Positions 1 to 9,975 are shown, numbered from the stretch's first letter. The stretch: 64,000 bases of DNA from an uncultured Roseicyclus sp. (GCA_947489665.1 CANLEH010000003.1:1-64000), one strand, 5' to 3'. Notes: generated by a model not told the origin, from the sequence alone. Program-made: numbers and translations.

Positions 1-34
1 CGCGCCCCTCACTGGAAACGGTGGGGGGCGTTTT
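1..34 (+). terminator. Intrinsic terminator of a plus-strand gene left of the window
   Basis: A 10 bp stem (3-12 pairs with 21-30, one G-T wobble) encloses an 8-base loop and is followed directly by TTTT at 31-34. This is the layout of a rho-independent terminator reading left to right. It would end a gene lying outside the window and converging on infB. Confidence 0.7.
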
Positions 35-41
35 CATATGG

Positions 42-69
42 AAAAGGGCGCCCGTTGGGGCGCCCTTTT
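42..69 (-). terminator. Terminator downstream of infB (symmetrical)
   Basis: A perfect 12 bp inverted repeat (AAAAGGGCGCCC at 42-53, its complement at 58-69) has a 4-base loop. Because the arms begin with A4 and end with T4, it can work in both directions. It lies 21 bases past the infB stop and probably ends the rimP-nusA-ylxR-infB transcript. Confidence 0.75.
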
Positions 70-90
70 GTGGTCTCCGATGGAATGGAG

Positions 91-2571
91 TTAGGTAAGC
101 GAGCGCTCAACCTCTTCCCGTTCGAAGATCTCGATGACGTCGTTCGGACGGATATCGTCGTAGTTCTCGAACGCCATGCCACATTCTTGGCCCGACTGAA
201 CTTCTTTCACTTCATCCTTGAAGCGCTTGAGCGTTTTCAGCGTGCCTTCGTGGATCACAACATCGTCGCGCAGCAGGCGCACACCGGCGGAACGGCGCGC
301 AACACCTTCGGTGACCAGACAACCGGCAACATTGCCGACGCCTGTGACGCGGAAGGTTTCCTTGATCGTCGCGTAACCGATGAAGTTCTCGCGGATCTCG
401 GCACCCAACAGGCCCGAAGCAGCGGCTTTCACGTCGTCCACAAGGTCGTAGATCACGCTGTAGTAGCGGATCTCCACGCCCTTCTGGTTGGCTGACGCAC
501 GCGCGGGCGCGTTGGCACGGACGTTGAAGCCAATGACCGGCGTGCCGGAAGCTTCTGCGAGGCCGATATCGGATTCCGTAATCGCGCCCACACCGTAGTG
601 CAGGACCCGAACGCGGACCTCGTCATTGCCGATCTTCTCAAGCGCCTGAACAATTGCTTCGGCGGAACCTTGAACGTCTGCCTTCACAACGATCTGCAAC
701 TCAGCCACGTTCTGATCGGCCTTCGCGTTGGCGAGGAGCTGATCGAGCGTCGTGGCAGCACCGGCGGCGGCGCGTTTGTCCTTGGCGGCTTGCTCGCGGT
801 ATTCCGCGATCTCACGCGCCTGCGCTTCGGTATCCACCACGTTGAGGACGTCACCAGCCTCAGGCGTACCGTTGAGGCCAAGCACCTCGACCGGAACGGA
901 AGGACCGGCTTCCTTGACGCGCTCACCCTGGTCGTTGACCAGCGCGCGGACCTTACCCCACTGCTCACCCACGACGAAGATATCGCCCTGCTTGAGCGTG
1001 CCATTTTCGACCAGCACGGTGGCGACCGGGCCGCGGCCCACATCGAGCTGTGCTTCGATCACGGCACCTTGGGCGGCACGATCGGGGTTGGCCTTCAATT
1101 CCAGCAATTCGGCCTGAAGCGCGATGGCTTCCAGAAGTTCAGGAAGGCCCTGGCCGGTCATGGCTGAAACCTCGACGTCCTGCACTTCGCCGGACATCGC
1201 CTCTACAATCACCTCATGCTGAAGCAGATCGGTGCGCACCTTCATCGGATCGGCCGCGGGACGGTCGATCTTGTTGATGGCCACGATCATTGGCACTTCT
1301 GCTGCCTTGGCGTGGTTAATCGCCTCGATCGTCTGGGGCATCACGGCGTCATCCGCCGCAACAACCAGAACCACGATATCCGTCACCTGCGCACCCCGGG
1401 CCCGCATCGACGTGAACGCCGCGTGGCCGGGTGTGTCGAGGAACGACAGCACCGCGCCGCTTTCGGTCGTGACCTGATAAGCGCCGATATGCTGGGTGAT
1501 CCCGCCGGCTTCGCCAGAGACGACGTTCGCCTGACGGATCTTATCGAGCAGTGAGGTTTTGCCGTGGTCGACATGACCCATGATCGTGATGACCGGCGGA
1601 CGCGCCTGCAGATCTTCTGGGGCATCTTCCACCGCGTCGATTACATCCTCGACGTCGGCATCGGACACACGCTGCACGCGGTGGCCGAATTCCTCGACGA
1701 TCAGTTCGGCAGTATCAGCGTCGATCACCTGGTTCTGGGTAACCATCATGCCGTTGTTCATCAGTGCCTTAACCACATCGGCGACCTTCTCGGTCATCCG
1801 GTTGGCGAGTTCTGAGACAACAATAGTTTCCGGCACCTGCACGTCGCGCGTGACCTTCTCGCGGTCGACCGAGCCGCCCATGGCCTTTTGGCGCTGACGT
1901 TCCTGCTTGCGCTTCATCGCAGCGAGGGAGCGCTGACGGCCGCCTTCACCACCGGACAGCGCCTGGTTCACGGTCAGCTTGCCCGAGCGACGACCACCGT
2001 CATTGCCGCGACCGCCACGATCGTTGCGCTTGTTGTCACGCTCAGGCTCACGGCGGGCCGGGGCTTGCTTGGCACCGCCACGCGGTGCTGCAGCAGCACC
2101 CGCACCGGCGGCGGCCGCATCCGCAGCAGCGGGCGGCGGCGCGTTGCGGCGTGCCTCTTCCTCAGCCTTGCGGCGGGCGTCTTCTTCTTCCTTGGCCTTA
2201 AGCGCCTCTTCACGCTCGCGCTCTTCGCGTTCCTTGGCCTCAGCCTCGGCGCGGCGGCGGGCACGTTCTTCTTCGCGCTCGCGCTCTTCCGCGACACGGC
2301 GTTCCTCGTCTTCAGCTTCGCGAGCCTTGGCGGCCTGCAAGGCTTTCAGACGGCGCTCCATCTCGGCGTCGGGGACCGACTTCTCACGCTTGCCGCCTTC
2401 AGCATTTTGGGCAGCAGCAGACTGGGCACCGGGCTTGGGCACCATCACGCGCTTGCGCTTGGTCTCGACAACAACAGACTTCGTCCGCCCACGCGAGAAG
2501 CTTTGATTCACGCGGCCTGACCGGGCCCCACCGGAGAGGCCCAAAGGTTTTTTTCCGTCCTGATCGCTCAT
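91..2571 (-). CDS. infB: Translation initiation factor IF-2
   Basis: An 826-residue protein that, with GTP, places initiator tRNA on the 30S subunit and promotes subunit joining in the cytoplasm. The N-terminal third (about residues 60-200) is a highly charged Glu/Arg/Ala-rich region typical of alphaproteobacterial IF-2, followed by an IF2_N-like segment. The G domain starts near residue 332 with GHVDHGKTS, then DTPGHAAF and NKID, and is followed by the domain II to IV region. The start overlaps the upstream ylxR stop as ATGA, so translation is probably coupled. It is the last gene of the rimP-nusA-ylxR-infB operon, and a strong hairpin follows. Confidence 0.98.
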   Translation of the reverse strand: MSDQDGKKPLGLSGGARSGRVNQSFSRGRTKSVVVETKRKRVMVPKPGAQSAAAQNAEGGKREKSVPDAEMERRLKALQAAKAREAEDEERRVAEEREREEERARRRAEAEAKEREEREREEALKAKEEEDARRKAEEEARRNAPPPAAADAAAAGAGAAAAPRGGAKQAPARREPERDNKRNDRGGRGNDGGRRSGKLTVNQALSGGEGGRQRSLAAMKRKQERQRQKAMGGSVDREKVTRDVQVPETIVVSELANRMTEKVADVVKALMNNGMMVTQNQVIDADTAELIVEEFGHRVQRVSDADVEDVIDAVEDAPEDLQARPPVITIMGHVDHGKTSLLDKIRQANVVSGEAGGITQHIGAYQVTTESGAVLSFLDTPGHAAFTSMRARGAQVTDIVVLVVAADDAVMPQTIEAINHAKAAEVPMIVAINKIDRPAADPMKVRTDLLQHEVIVEAMSGEVQDVEVSAMTGQGLPELLEAIALQAELLELKANPDRAAQGAVIEAQLDVGRGPVATVLVENGTLKQGDIFVVGEQWGKVRALVNDQGERVKEAGPSVPVEVLGLNGTPEAGDVLNVVDTEAQAREIAEYREQAAKDKRAAAGAATTLDQLLANAKADQNVAELQIVVKADVQGSAEAIVQALEKIGNDEVRVRVLHYGVGAITESDIGLAEASGTPVIGFNVRANAPARASANQKGVEIRYYSVIYDLVDDVKAAASGLLGAEIRENFIGYATIKETFRVTGVGNVAGCLVTEGVARRSAGVRLLRDDVVIHEGTLKTLKRFKDEVKEVQSGQECGMAFENYDDIRPNDVIEIFEREEVERSLT

Positions 2572-3200
2572 GCGTCTTTTTCGTCTTTCCCGGTGGTCTG
2601 GCCACCGTCTGCAATGCGCAGTCCCTGGAGTTTCGCCGCACCCTCTACAACACGGGGGGCGAGTCCACCAGCGGCAAGCGCGCCATGTATCACACTTTGG
2701 CGTCCGAATGCCAAACCCAATTCCTGGGCGGTCAGGACGCTGAAATACCGGGCCCCTTCCGGGGTCCAGAGTTTTGATTTTCCACGCTCTGACCCGTCAG
2801 AGGCCTGGAGCAATACGGCGACCTTCTTCGTCGCCAGCCAATCCTTCACTTTCTCGAAGCCCGCGACCGCTCCACCGGCCTTGCGGTTGAGTGCGATCAG
2901 GTCCGTCAATCGGCGCGCCAATGCAGCCTCGACCCGGTCCACCAGATCTTCAGGCACCTGAACCTGTTGCTTGGCGGCCCGTGGGAACAGGTTCTTCTTC
3001 ACTGCAAGCTCAATTGCCGCCCGATCCGCGCTGACCCAGATGCCTCGCCCAGGCAGCCGCTCCAGAATATCCGGCGCGATCTGCCCGTCAGGTGCGACCA
3101 CAAACCGGATCAGGCCGCGCTTCGGCGCGACCTCACCCGTGGCGATGCACTTGCGTTCAGGACCATCACTCCGGTCCTTATGTCGGCCACCGCGGCTCAT
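2568..3200 (-). CDS. YlxR-family RNA-binding protein with L7Ae-like C-terminus
   Basis: A 210-residue protein between nusA and infB, the usual place for this family. The N-terminal part (about residues 1-95) carries the DUF448/YlxR signature ([16 protein letters not shown]). The C-terminal part (about 100-195) has the hydrophobic pattern and NRKAGGAV-type motif of an L7Ae/L30e-like RNA-binding fold. I start at ATG 3200 because the DUF448 core follows directly; an upstream in-frame ATG would overlap nusA. The exact role is unknown in most species, though the location implies RNA or ribosome work. Confidence 0.9.
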   Translation of the reverse strand: MSRGGRHKDRSDGPERKCIATGEVAPKRGLIRFVVAPDGQIAPDILERLPGRGIWVSADRAAIELAVKKNLFPRAAKQQVQVPEDLVDRVEAALARRLTDLIALNRKAGGAVAGFEKVKDWLATKKVAVLLQASDGSERGKSKLWTPEGARYFSVLTAQELGLAFGRQSVIHGALAAGGLAPRVVEGAAKLQGLRIADGGQTTGKDEKDA

Positions 3201-3225
3201 CGGCGCGGGCGCGGGCCAGAGGGCG

Positions 3226-4998
3226 TTAGCCCTCTGCCGCCTCCTCTGCAGCAGTCTCAAGCTCGGCGGCGGCTTGCGCCTCAAGCTCTTCGATGGTCAC
3301 CCAACCAAGCTGGAGACGTGCGGTCATTACCATGTTCTGCGCCTCCTCAAGCGTTACATCAAAGGGTTCCAGAAGTCCGTCGTCCTTGACCCGCTCACCA
3401 TCAACAGTTGTCCAGCCACCGGCCAGTTCCCAATCTGCGCAGGTTGCGAAATCGTCCAGCGTCTTCACGCCGTCCTCGCCAAGGGCCACCAACATTTGGG
3501 GCGTGAGGCCTTCAAATGCAATGAGGCTTTCCTCCACACCCAGTTCTTTCGCGTGTTCCAGCGCCTTTTTGTTCTGCTCTTCCAGATAATCACGGGCGCG
3601 GGCCTGCAGTTCGTTCGCCGTGTCTTCGTCGACGCCGTCGATCACAAGCAGTTCGTCGAGTTCCACGTAGGCCACTTCCTCAAGAGCCGTGAAGCCTTCG
3701 GACACCAGAAGTTGCGCAAAGAATTCGTCGAGGTCGAGCGTATCCATGAACAGCTTCGTGCGCTCTTCGAACTCTGCCTGACGACGCTTCGATTCCTCTT
3801 CCTCGGTGAGGATGTCGATATCGAGGTTTGTCAGCTGGCTTGCCAAACGCACGTTCTGGCCACGGCGACCAATGGCCAGCGAAAGCTGCTCATCCGGCAC
3901 CACGACTTCGATCTTGCCGGCGTCTTCATCCAGAACAACCTTCGTCACCTCGGCGGGCTGAAGCGCGTTCACCAAGAACGTCGGCGCGTCTTCGTTCCAC
4001 GGGATGATGTCGATCTTTTCGCCCTGAAGTTCATTCACGACCGCCTGCACGCGGGAGCCGCGCATACCAACACAGGCACCCACAGGGTCGATGCCGCCAT
4101 CGTAGGAGATCACAGCAATCTTGGCGCGCGAACCGGGGTCACGGGCCACGGCCTTGATCTCGATGATGCCGTCATAGATTTCCGGCACTTCCATCTTGAA
4201 CAGCTCGGCCATGAACTCCGGCGCAGTGCGCGACAGGAAGATCTGGTGGCCGCGATTCTCACGACGCACATCCTTGATGTAGCAGCGGATGCGGTCGCCA
4301 TTGCGATAGGCTTCGCGGCCGATCTTCTCGTTCCGGCGCAGCTGCGCTTCGCCGGCGCCCACATCGACGATGACGTTGCCGTATTCCTCACGCTTGACAA
4401 CACCATTGATAATGGTGCCCGCGCGATCCTTGAATTCTTCGTACTGACGGTCACGCTCGGCTTCGCGAACCTTCTGCAGGATCACCTGCTTGGCCGACTG
4501 CGCGGCGATGCGGCCCATTTCGACCGGTGGAACCTCATCGGCGATCATGTCGCCGAGCACAGGCTCAACGTTCTGGTCGATGCCTTCGGTCAGGATGCGG
4601 TCCGTTTCCGTTGGGGCACGCAGGACGAAACGCTTCACGTCCTTGGTCTCAATCAGCTCACCTTCTTCGTCGTAGATGTGCGATTTGGCGTGGAAGACCA
4701 CGACATTCGGGCGGTCGCCCTTGATCAACGCAGTCGCTTCTTCCGGCGGCATCTCAGCCTTGTCGTTTTCCAGGATTTCCGGATCAGTCACGGTGCGCAC
4801 GCGGGTGAAGGTCGCGCGGCCCGTCTTGCGGTCGATGGACACGCGGATATCAAGCTCGCTGCCGTAGCGGGACTTCGCAGCGCGGGCGAGGCTCTCTTCC
4901 ATCGCCTCGACCACCAGATTGGGGTCGATCATCTTCTCGCGTGCCACGGCTTCCGCGGTTTGCAACAGTTCCAGCTGGTTGGCTGATGTGATGGCCAT
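3226..4998 (-). CDS. nusA: Transcription termination/antitermination factor NusA
   Basis: A 590-residue RNA polymerase-binding factor that modulates pausing, termination and antitermination. From the N-terminus I see the polymerase-binding domain, an S1 domain (about residues 190-260), two KH domains (about 300-410; motifs GMRGSRVQAV and IGRRGQNVRLA) and two C-terminal helix-hairpin-helix repeats (about 425-545) ending in an acidic tail. The N-terminal domain seems longer than usual, with about 45-60 extra residues around 90-155 compared with my recollection of enterobacterial and other Rhodobacterales NusA. The start is five bases from the rimP stop and the gene is clearly in the operon. Confidence 0.97.
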   Translation of the reverse strand: MAITSANQLELLQTAEAVAREKMIDPNLVVEAMEESLARAAKSRYGSELDIRVSIDRKTGRATFTRVRTVTDPEILENDKAEMPPEEATALIKGDRPNVVVFHAKSHIYDEEGELIETKDVKRFVLRAPTETDRILTEGIDQNVEPVLGDMIADEVPPVEMGRIAAQSAKQVILQKVREAERDRQYEEFKDRAGTIINGVVKREEYGNVIVDVGAGEAQLRRNEKIGREAYRNGDRIRCYIKDVRRENRGHQIFLSRTAPEFMAELFKMEVPEIYDGIIEIKAVARDPGSRAKIAVISYDGGIDPVGACVGMRGSRVQAVVNELQGEKIDIIPWNEDAPTFLVNALQPAEVTKVVLDEDAGKIEVVVPDEQLSLAIGRRGQNVRLASQLTNLDIDILTEEEESKRRQAEFEERTKLFMDTLDLDEFFAQLLVSEGFTALEEVAYVELDELLVIDGVDEDTANELQARARDYLEEQNKKALEHAKELGVEESLIAFEGLTPQMLVALGEDGVKTLDDFATCADWELAGGWTTVDGERVKDDGLLEPFDVTLEEAQNMVMTARLQLGWVTIEELEAQAAAELETAAEEAAEG

Positions 4999-5003
4999 GG
5001 GTC

Positions 5004-5588
5004 TTACTCCTCAGGCGTCGAGGGCTCTTCCTCGATTTCGTCAAATTGGGTTTCGTCGATGATGCCCGCATCTTTGCGTTGCTTGAGCATCTCTTTGATC
5101 AGGTCGTCGGTCAGGACGAGTTTCGCGTCGCTGAGCCAATCGAAATTCAGGCCCACGGTCTGCGTTTCGCCGTTCACGTCGAGGTTCAGGAGGACATCTT
5201 CGCCCTCAACACCCGCGATCACACCTTTGAAACGGCGGCGACCGTCGATCATGTCAGTTGTCTCGATCTTGGCCTCATAGCCTTCGAAGGTCTCAAAATC
5301 CTTCAGACGTGTCAGGGGTCGGTCAATGCCGGGGCTGGAAACTTCCAGCGCATAGGCGTCTTCAAGCGGGTCTTCGACGTCGAGCACCACGGAAATGGCA
5401 TTAGAGATCTCGGCGCATTCATCCACCTCGATCCCGCCTTCGGGGCGTTCGGCCATGATTTGCAGCGTGTTCGTCTTGCCACCCATCACGCGGATGCGCA
5501 CAACCTCGAACCCCAGGTTTTCAATTACCGGGGTCAGGATTTCGGCCATGCGACGGTCGATGGCGGTCTTTGCGATCAGATCGGACAT
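5004..5588 (-). CDS. rimP: Ribosome maturation factor RimP
   Basis: A 194-residue 30S subunit maturation factor and first gene of the nusA-infB operon. The N-terminal alpha/beta domain carries the family pattern ([24 protein letters not shown]), and the C-terminal SH3-like barrel follows. The tail is acidic and somewhat extended (EEEPSTPEE). A short Shine-Dalgarno element (AGG, five bases before ATG) lies just past a hairpin and T tract, so both the ribosome site and a possible transcription stop fall in the same 30 bases. Confidence 0.95.
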   Translation of the reverse strand: MSDLIAKTAIDRRMAEILTPVIENLGFEVVRIRVMGGKTNTLQIMAERPEGGIEVDECAEISNAISVVLDVEDPLEDAYALEVSSPGIDRPLTRLKDFETFEGYEAKIETTDMIDGRRRFKGVIAGVEGEDVLLNLDVNGETQTVGLNFDWLSDAKLVLTDDLIKEMLKQRKDAGIIDETQFDEIEEEPSTPEE

Positions 5589-5596
5589 AGGTGCCT

Positions 5597-5626
5597 AAAA
5601 CGAAAAAGCGGGCCGTGCGGCCCGCT
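5597..5626 (-). terminator. Terminator-like hairpin in the rimP leader (possible attenuator)
   Basis: On the minus strand an 8 bp perfect stem (AGCGGGCC paired with GGCCCGCT, 4-base loop) is followed by TTTTT, CG and TTTT, ending nine bases before the rimP ATG. A promoter-like sequence lies upstream at 5672-5700, so RNA started there must cross this hairpin. It may act as an attenuator. It could also simply stop read-through from the I78 genes upstream. Confidence 0.6.
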
Positions 5627-5671
5627 GAAAGTGTCGGTGGTGCCGGAGTGTCCGACGCCGCTGTTGAGGCG

Positions 5672-5700
5672 GATATAGGGGGAATCACCCCCAAGCGCAA
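5672..5700 (-). promoter_or_regulatory. Probable promoter of rimP-nusA-ylxR-infB
   Basis: Minus-strand -35 TTGCGC (5700-5695), 17-base spacer, -10 TATATC (5677-5672). Initiation near 5665 would give a leader of about 77 bases. The CTTGC-type -35 and TATnnC-type -10 recur before argG (and, more loosely, ilvD) in this window, which supports it as the local housekeeping promoter form. Confidence 0.6.
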
Positions 5701-5722
5701 GGCGCGGCGTGCCAGTGCGCAA

Positions 5723-6007
5723 TCACCCGCAATAGACAGTCGCGATGTAGCCGGTTTCATCCAATCCGATGTTGAGTCGTTCGGGTAGATAGATCGTTGC
5801 ACGGATCGTAGTGGGTCGGACCAAGACCCCATGCTCAGGCAGCGCGGTCGCGCTGACATGGGTTCCAACCAGATCCTGAAAATGCTCCGCCCCGCAGGGG
5901 GTCGCTTCTACGGGAGCGGCCTCTGGCGCAGTTCCCTGCGCCGCACCTATGGAAGTGGTCAGCGCAACGATAAAAGCCGCGGTGACGATCGTTCTGGAAA
6001 CGGGCAT
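5723..6007 (-). CDS. I78-type peptidase inhibitor, secreted (paralogue 1)
   Basis: A 94-residue protein. Residues 1-25 form a signal peptide ending near IGAAQG. The mature part has the I78 inhibitor pattern seen in all three neighbours: CGAEHFQDLVG, then a basic/Pro segment (VLVRP), a RLNIGLD motif and a C-terminal VYCG. Family members are small inhibitors of serine proteases acting outside the cytoplasm. I start at ATG 6007, which has a GAGG ribosome site and gives a good signal peptide; a longer in-frame start would lose it. It is the last of three tandem paralogues. Confidence 0.75.
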   Translation of the reverse strand: MPVSRTIVTAAFIVALTTSIGAAQGTAPEAAPVEATPCGAEHFQDLVGTHVSATALPEHGVLVRPTTIRATIYLPERLNIGLDETGYIATVYCG

Positions 6008-6129
6008 TTGAAAATCCTCGATGTGAACAGGCACTTGCAGGTCGTGATCAATTGTTTGACGCGGCAGCGCCCTCAGTCCTTGGATGTGGGTCGAAAATTC
6101 CGCCCACACCCGAAAGACGGCCGATCAGA

Positions 6130-6480
6130 TCACCCGCAATAGACGCGCGTGATGGTGCCGTAACCTTCATAAGCGATGTTCAGGCGGTCCGTGCGGTAAT
6201 CAAAGGTCACGATCGTATCGGGGCCGATCACCCGCGCCCTGGCTGGAACGGTTATGTGACGGATGTTGCGACCCAGAAAGTCTTGCAAACGGGCGGCACC
6301 ACAATCCGTAACCAGGACTGGTGTGCCGACGCTCTGGCCTGGGGTGGGGAGCGTGCCGTTGATGCTATTCTGCCAGCTACCGGGGCCAGTATGGCCAATG
6401 CCAATGGATTGTGCGCTGGCAGCCAGCGGGGTGAGGGTCACAAGAAGGGCGGCGGCAATCGCCTTGAAGGAAGGGGTCAT
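6130..6480 (-). CDS. I78-type peptidase inhibitor, secreted (paralogue 2)
   Basis: A 116-residue protein with a clear signal peptide (cleavage near AASAQ, residue 24) and a Gly/Ser/Pro-rich spacer of about 35 residues absent from the other two copies. The inhibitor domain follows: CGAARLQDFLG, RVIGPDTIVTFDY, RLNI and a final VYCG. GGAG lies eight bases before ATG 6480 and sets the start. It is 122 bases from paralogue 1 and 100 bases from paralogue 3, so the three may be co-transcribed or have separate promoters. The target protease is unknown. Confidence 0.78.
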   Translation of the reverse strand: MTPSFKAIAAALLVTLTPLAASAQSIGIGHTGPGSWQNSINGTLPTPGQSVGTPVLVTDCGAARLQDFLGRNIRHITVPARARVIGPDTIVTFDYRTDRLNIAYEGYGTITRVYCG

Positions 6481-6580
6481 TGTTAATCTCCGAAATTTAA
6501 AATCTGGAGATGTCATGGCCTGGGGACGGCTGAAATACTACTCACGAGCGCGTAGGGTAAGGACAACCCTAACCTGACCC

Positions 6581-6856
6581 TCAACCGCAACTGATGCGCG
6601 TGATCGTGGCCCCATCATGCGAGACATTCATACGGCTCGGGTTGTAATCCGTCGTTACCAGATCAGCGGGGCCAATCCGCCGCACGTCGCCGGGGGCAGT
6701 GACGCTGCTTGCCGCGCCAAGCGGCTGACCCACAAGCCCCTGGACCGCTTCAGCCCCGCAAGCGTTGGGGTCATCGAAGCCCGGGCCGAAGCCCGTCTCA
6801 ACCGGCTGACACGCGGCGATCACGAAAATGAAAGGCAAAAGCGTAAACCGGGTCAT
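6581..6856 (-). CDS. I78-type peptidase inhibitor, lipoprotein (paralogue 3)
   Basis: A 91-residue protein with a lipoprotein signal: hydrophobic LLPFIFVIAAC, with the lipobox Cys at residue 16, so it is probably membrane-anchored in the periplasm. The domain reads CGAEAVQGLVG, RRIGPADLVTTDY, RMNV and a final ISCG. A strong GGAGG site precedes ATG 6856. It is the first of three paralogues and is divergent from adhC across 75 bases. Anchoring differs from the two soluble copies, suggesting different protease targets or locations. Confidence 0.78.
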   Translation of the reverse strand: MTRFTLLPFIFVIAACQPVETGFGPGFDDPNACGAEAVQGLVGQPLGAASSVTAPGDVRRIGPADLVTTDYNPSRMNVSHDGATITRISCG

Positions 6857-6880
6857 GCTATCCTCCGTTGCTTTGGCTTT

Positions 6881-6897
6881 CAGATTGTCACAGTCTG
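6881..6897. promoter_or_regulatory. Candidate operator between the I78 lipoprotein gene and adhC
   Basis: An imperfect inverted repeat, CAGATTGT-C-ACAGTCTG (7 of 8 bases paired, one central base), sits midway in the 75-base divergent spacer. It contains TTGTCA, which could be a -35 for adhC. It may bind a dimeric regulator; none is identified. Confidence 0.35.
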
Positions 6898-6931
6898 AGG
6901 TCAAAGCAAGTCTGTGGGAGGACTAGGAAAA

Positions 6932-8044
<1,113 letters not shown>

Positions 8045-8080
8045 CCCTTCCCCAAGAAAGACATTTTGAAAGGACCCCAA

Positions 8081-8500
8081 ATGAAAAAGACGCTTATTGC
8101 AGCAACTCTTTCCTTTGCCGCCGCAGGCGGAGCACACGCCGAAGGTTGGACTGTGACCGACTTCTCGTCGATCGGCGATCTGGACACCTGCATGAATTAT
8201 GCAGAGACCACCTTCAACACCTACCGTGCCCGCTTTGGCGGCGACGGCTTCACGGGCCGGTCGAACTGGACAATTGGCGGCTATGACCTTCGCGGCGAAG
8301 TCGTGGACGGCTTGTTCATCTGCGCCGAAGATGGCGGTTTTGTTGAGCCGTTCCTGGTCGTTTACAACTATGACGATGACAGCGACGCGCGTGAGACCAT
8401 CGCAGACCGCCTTGGCGATATCTGGGATGAAGTTGTCGACGGAAACGGTGTACCCGGCGGCGCGGCACCGGCGACACCTGCCCCGGCTGCCACGAAGTAG
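8081..8500 (+). CDS. Secreted protein of unknown function
   Basis: A 139-residue protein with a signal peptide (MKKTLIAATLSF, cleavage near GGAHA) and a mature domain rich in Asp and aromatic residues, with two cysteines (CMNYAETTF, LFICAEDGG) that could form a disulfide. The tail is Ala/Pro-rich (PATPAPAATK). An AAAGGA site precedes ATG 8081. It follows adhC by 36 bases and a terminator comes after it, so the two may share a transcript. I do not recognise the family. Confidence 0.7.
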   Translation: MKKTLIAATLSFAAAGGAHAEGWTVTDFSSIGDLDTCMNYAETTFNTYRARFGGDGFTGRSNWTIGGYDLRGEVVDGLFICAEDGGFVEPFLVVYNYDDDSDARETIADRLGDIWDEVVDGNGVPGGAAPATPAPAATK

Positions 8501-8525
8501 ACCGCTTGCGCCAATGCGCGACCTG

Positions 8526-8554
8526 AAAGGCCGTCCCGCCCGGGATGGCCTTTT
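8526..8554 (+). terminator. Intrinsic terminator after the adhC unit
   Basis: A 13 bp stem (8526-8538 with 8541-8553, one wobble) with a very tight turn, ending in TTTT. It lies 25 bases past the secreted-protein stop. Confidence 0.75.
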
Positions 8555-8632
8555 GCGTGTCCGGCGGGTCCGGGCGGTGGGTGGTGATCTGCGGACAGCT
8601 ATGTCAGGCTGCCGCAAAACACCGGAGCAGAC

Positions 8633-9346
8633 ATGGCCAACGACACACCGCTTCTTGCCGTCCTGATTGATGCCGACAATACGAGCCACAAACACGCAAA
8701 GGCGATCTTTGATGAAATCGCTGGTTTTGGTGAGGCATCGGTGCGGCGCATCTACGGTGATTTCAGCTCATCCCATATGAAGGGCTGGTCGAACGTTCAG
8801 GCCGAATATGGGATCGTGCCCTTTCACCAGCCCGCGAATACGGTGGGCAAGAACGCCTCAGACATTGCATTGGTGATCGACGCGATGGACCTGATGCATT
8901 CTGGCCGGTTCGACGGCTTCGTGCTTTGCTCGTCCGACAGTGATTTCACGCGTCTGGCCAGCCGCATCCGGGAACAGGGTCTGGATGTATACGGGATTGG
9001 CCAGCAAAAAACGCCCGAAGCGTTCCGCAAGGCCTGCAAACGCTTCATCTTTATTGAGAATATCTTGCCCGAAGCGCCAAAGGGGGAAGAGAAGTCGAAC
9101 GGCAAGCCCGAAGCGCGCCCGATCAATGAGGCGCGAGATCTGATCTTCCGCGCTATGGATGCCATCGAGCAGGGTGATGATTGGTATTCGCTGGGGCAGT
9201 TGGGCCAATACATGACAGCCGCAAACCCCGATTTCGATACGCGCACCTATGGCAAACGCAAGCTGAGCGATCTGGTCGAAAGCCTGAAAATGCTGGAAGT
9301 GAAGCGCGGCGCCGGCAATCAACTGCTGGTGCGGCGGCTGGATTAA
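8633..9346 (+). CDS. NYN-domain nuclease-like protein with OST-HTH/LOTUS domain
   Basis: A 237-residue protein. The N-terminal NYN/PIN-like domain (about residues 5-145) carries acidic motifs of this RNase superfamily: LIDADN, NASDIALVIDAMDLM and CSSDSDF. The C-terminal part (about 165-237) fits an OST-HTH/LOTUS fold, which binds RNA in related proteins. A GGAGCAG site precedes ATG. It is likely a cytosolic ribonuclease or RNA-processing factor of the LabA/DUF88 type; the substrate is not known. It converges on the TetR gene with a four-base overlap. Confidence 0.85.
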   Translation: MANDTPLLAVLIDADNTSHKHAKAIFDEIAGFGEASVRRIYGDFSSSHMKGWSNVQAEYGIVPFHQPANTVGKNASDIALVIDAMDLMHSGRFDGFVLCSSDSDFTRLASRIREQGLDVYGIGQQKTPEAFRKACKRFIFIENILPEAPKGEEKSNGKPEARPINEARDLIFRAMDAIEQGDDWYSLGQLGQYMTAANPDFDTRTYGKRKLSDLVESLKMLEVKRGAGNQLLVRRLD

Positions 9347-9975
9347 CCCGCCGCTTTCGGTGCGCGCCGATACCGGGCCAGGAACGTGCGCACCGCCTCA
9401 TCAACGATGCGGTCGATCTCGGCCTCAGCGGGGTTCTTTTCGATCCCGAACATCACCTTCAACATCAGGTCCGTCCGGCAAAGCTGCGCGAGTTGATCGG
9501 CGGCCAGAAATGGATCCTCGATATCCAGGACGGCACGCGCTTTATCGCTGCTGAGGAAGCCCGCGATCTTTTCGCCCCAATGCTTCGGGCCACTCAGGTA
9601 GAATGTCTCGCCCAGTTCGGGGAACCGCTTTGCCTCGGCCACACAAACACGGAACATGTCCTGGCCGAAATCGCTGAGGAAGAAGGTGATCAACTTCTTG
9701 CAGATCACGCAGAGCTTTTCCTCAACACTCAGGCCGGTCTGTTCAAACAGAACCTCAACCTCAGACTGGGCGTCGCATTCCAGTTTGAGCACTTCGAGGA
9801 ACAGATGCTGCTTGTCCGGAAAGTAGGAATAGAGCGTGGCCTTCGACACACCGGAATCGCGCGCAATCTCATCGACAGACGCGCCTTCAAAGCCTTCCCG
9901 CATGAAGACAGCGCGCGCACCCGCGATGACCTGGTCGAACTTGCGACCTTTCTTGATCTGCGTCTCGGCATTCAT
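9343..9975 (-). CDS. TetR/AcrR-family transcriptional regulator
   Basis: A 210-residue repressor-type protein. The N-terminal helix-turn-helix (about residues 30-60; VDEIARDSGVSKATLYSYF) is canonical, and the C-terminal ligand-binding region resembles AefR-type regulators. ATG 9975 fits the domain start better than an upstream ATG. It is divergent from an AEC-family transporter across 119 bases that contain a promoter overlapping a palindrome, so it probably represses itself and perhaps the transporter. The ligand is unknown. Confidence 0.9.
   Translation of the reverse strand: MNAETQIKKGRKFDQVIAGARAVFMREGFEGASVDEIARDSGVSKATLYSYFPDKQHLFLEVLKLECDAQSEVEVLFEQTGLSVEEKLCVICKKLITFFLSDFGQDMFRVCVAEAKRFPELGETFYLSGPKHWGEKIAGFLSSDKARAVLDIEDPFLAADQLAQLCRTDLMLKVMFGIEKNPAEAEIDRIVDEAVRTFLARYRRAPKAAG

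Noticed and set aside
2971-4986. Long plus-strand frame (about 670 codons) antisense to nusA and ylxR
   Set aside because: It mirrors confident genes on the other strand, has no recognisable domain and His/Leu-rich shadow composition, as expected in GC-rich DNA.
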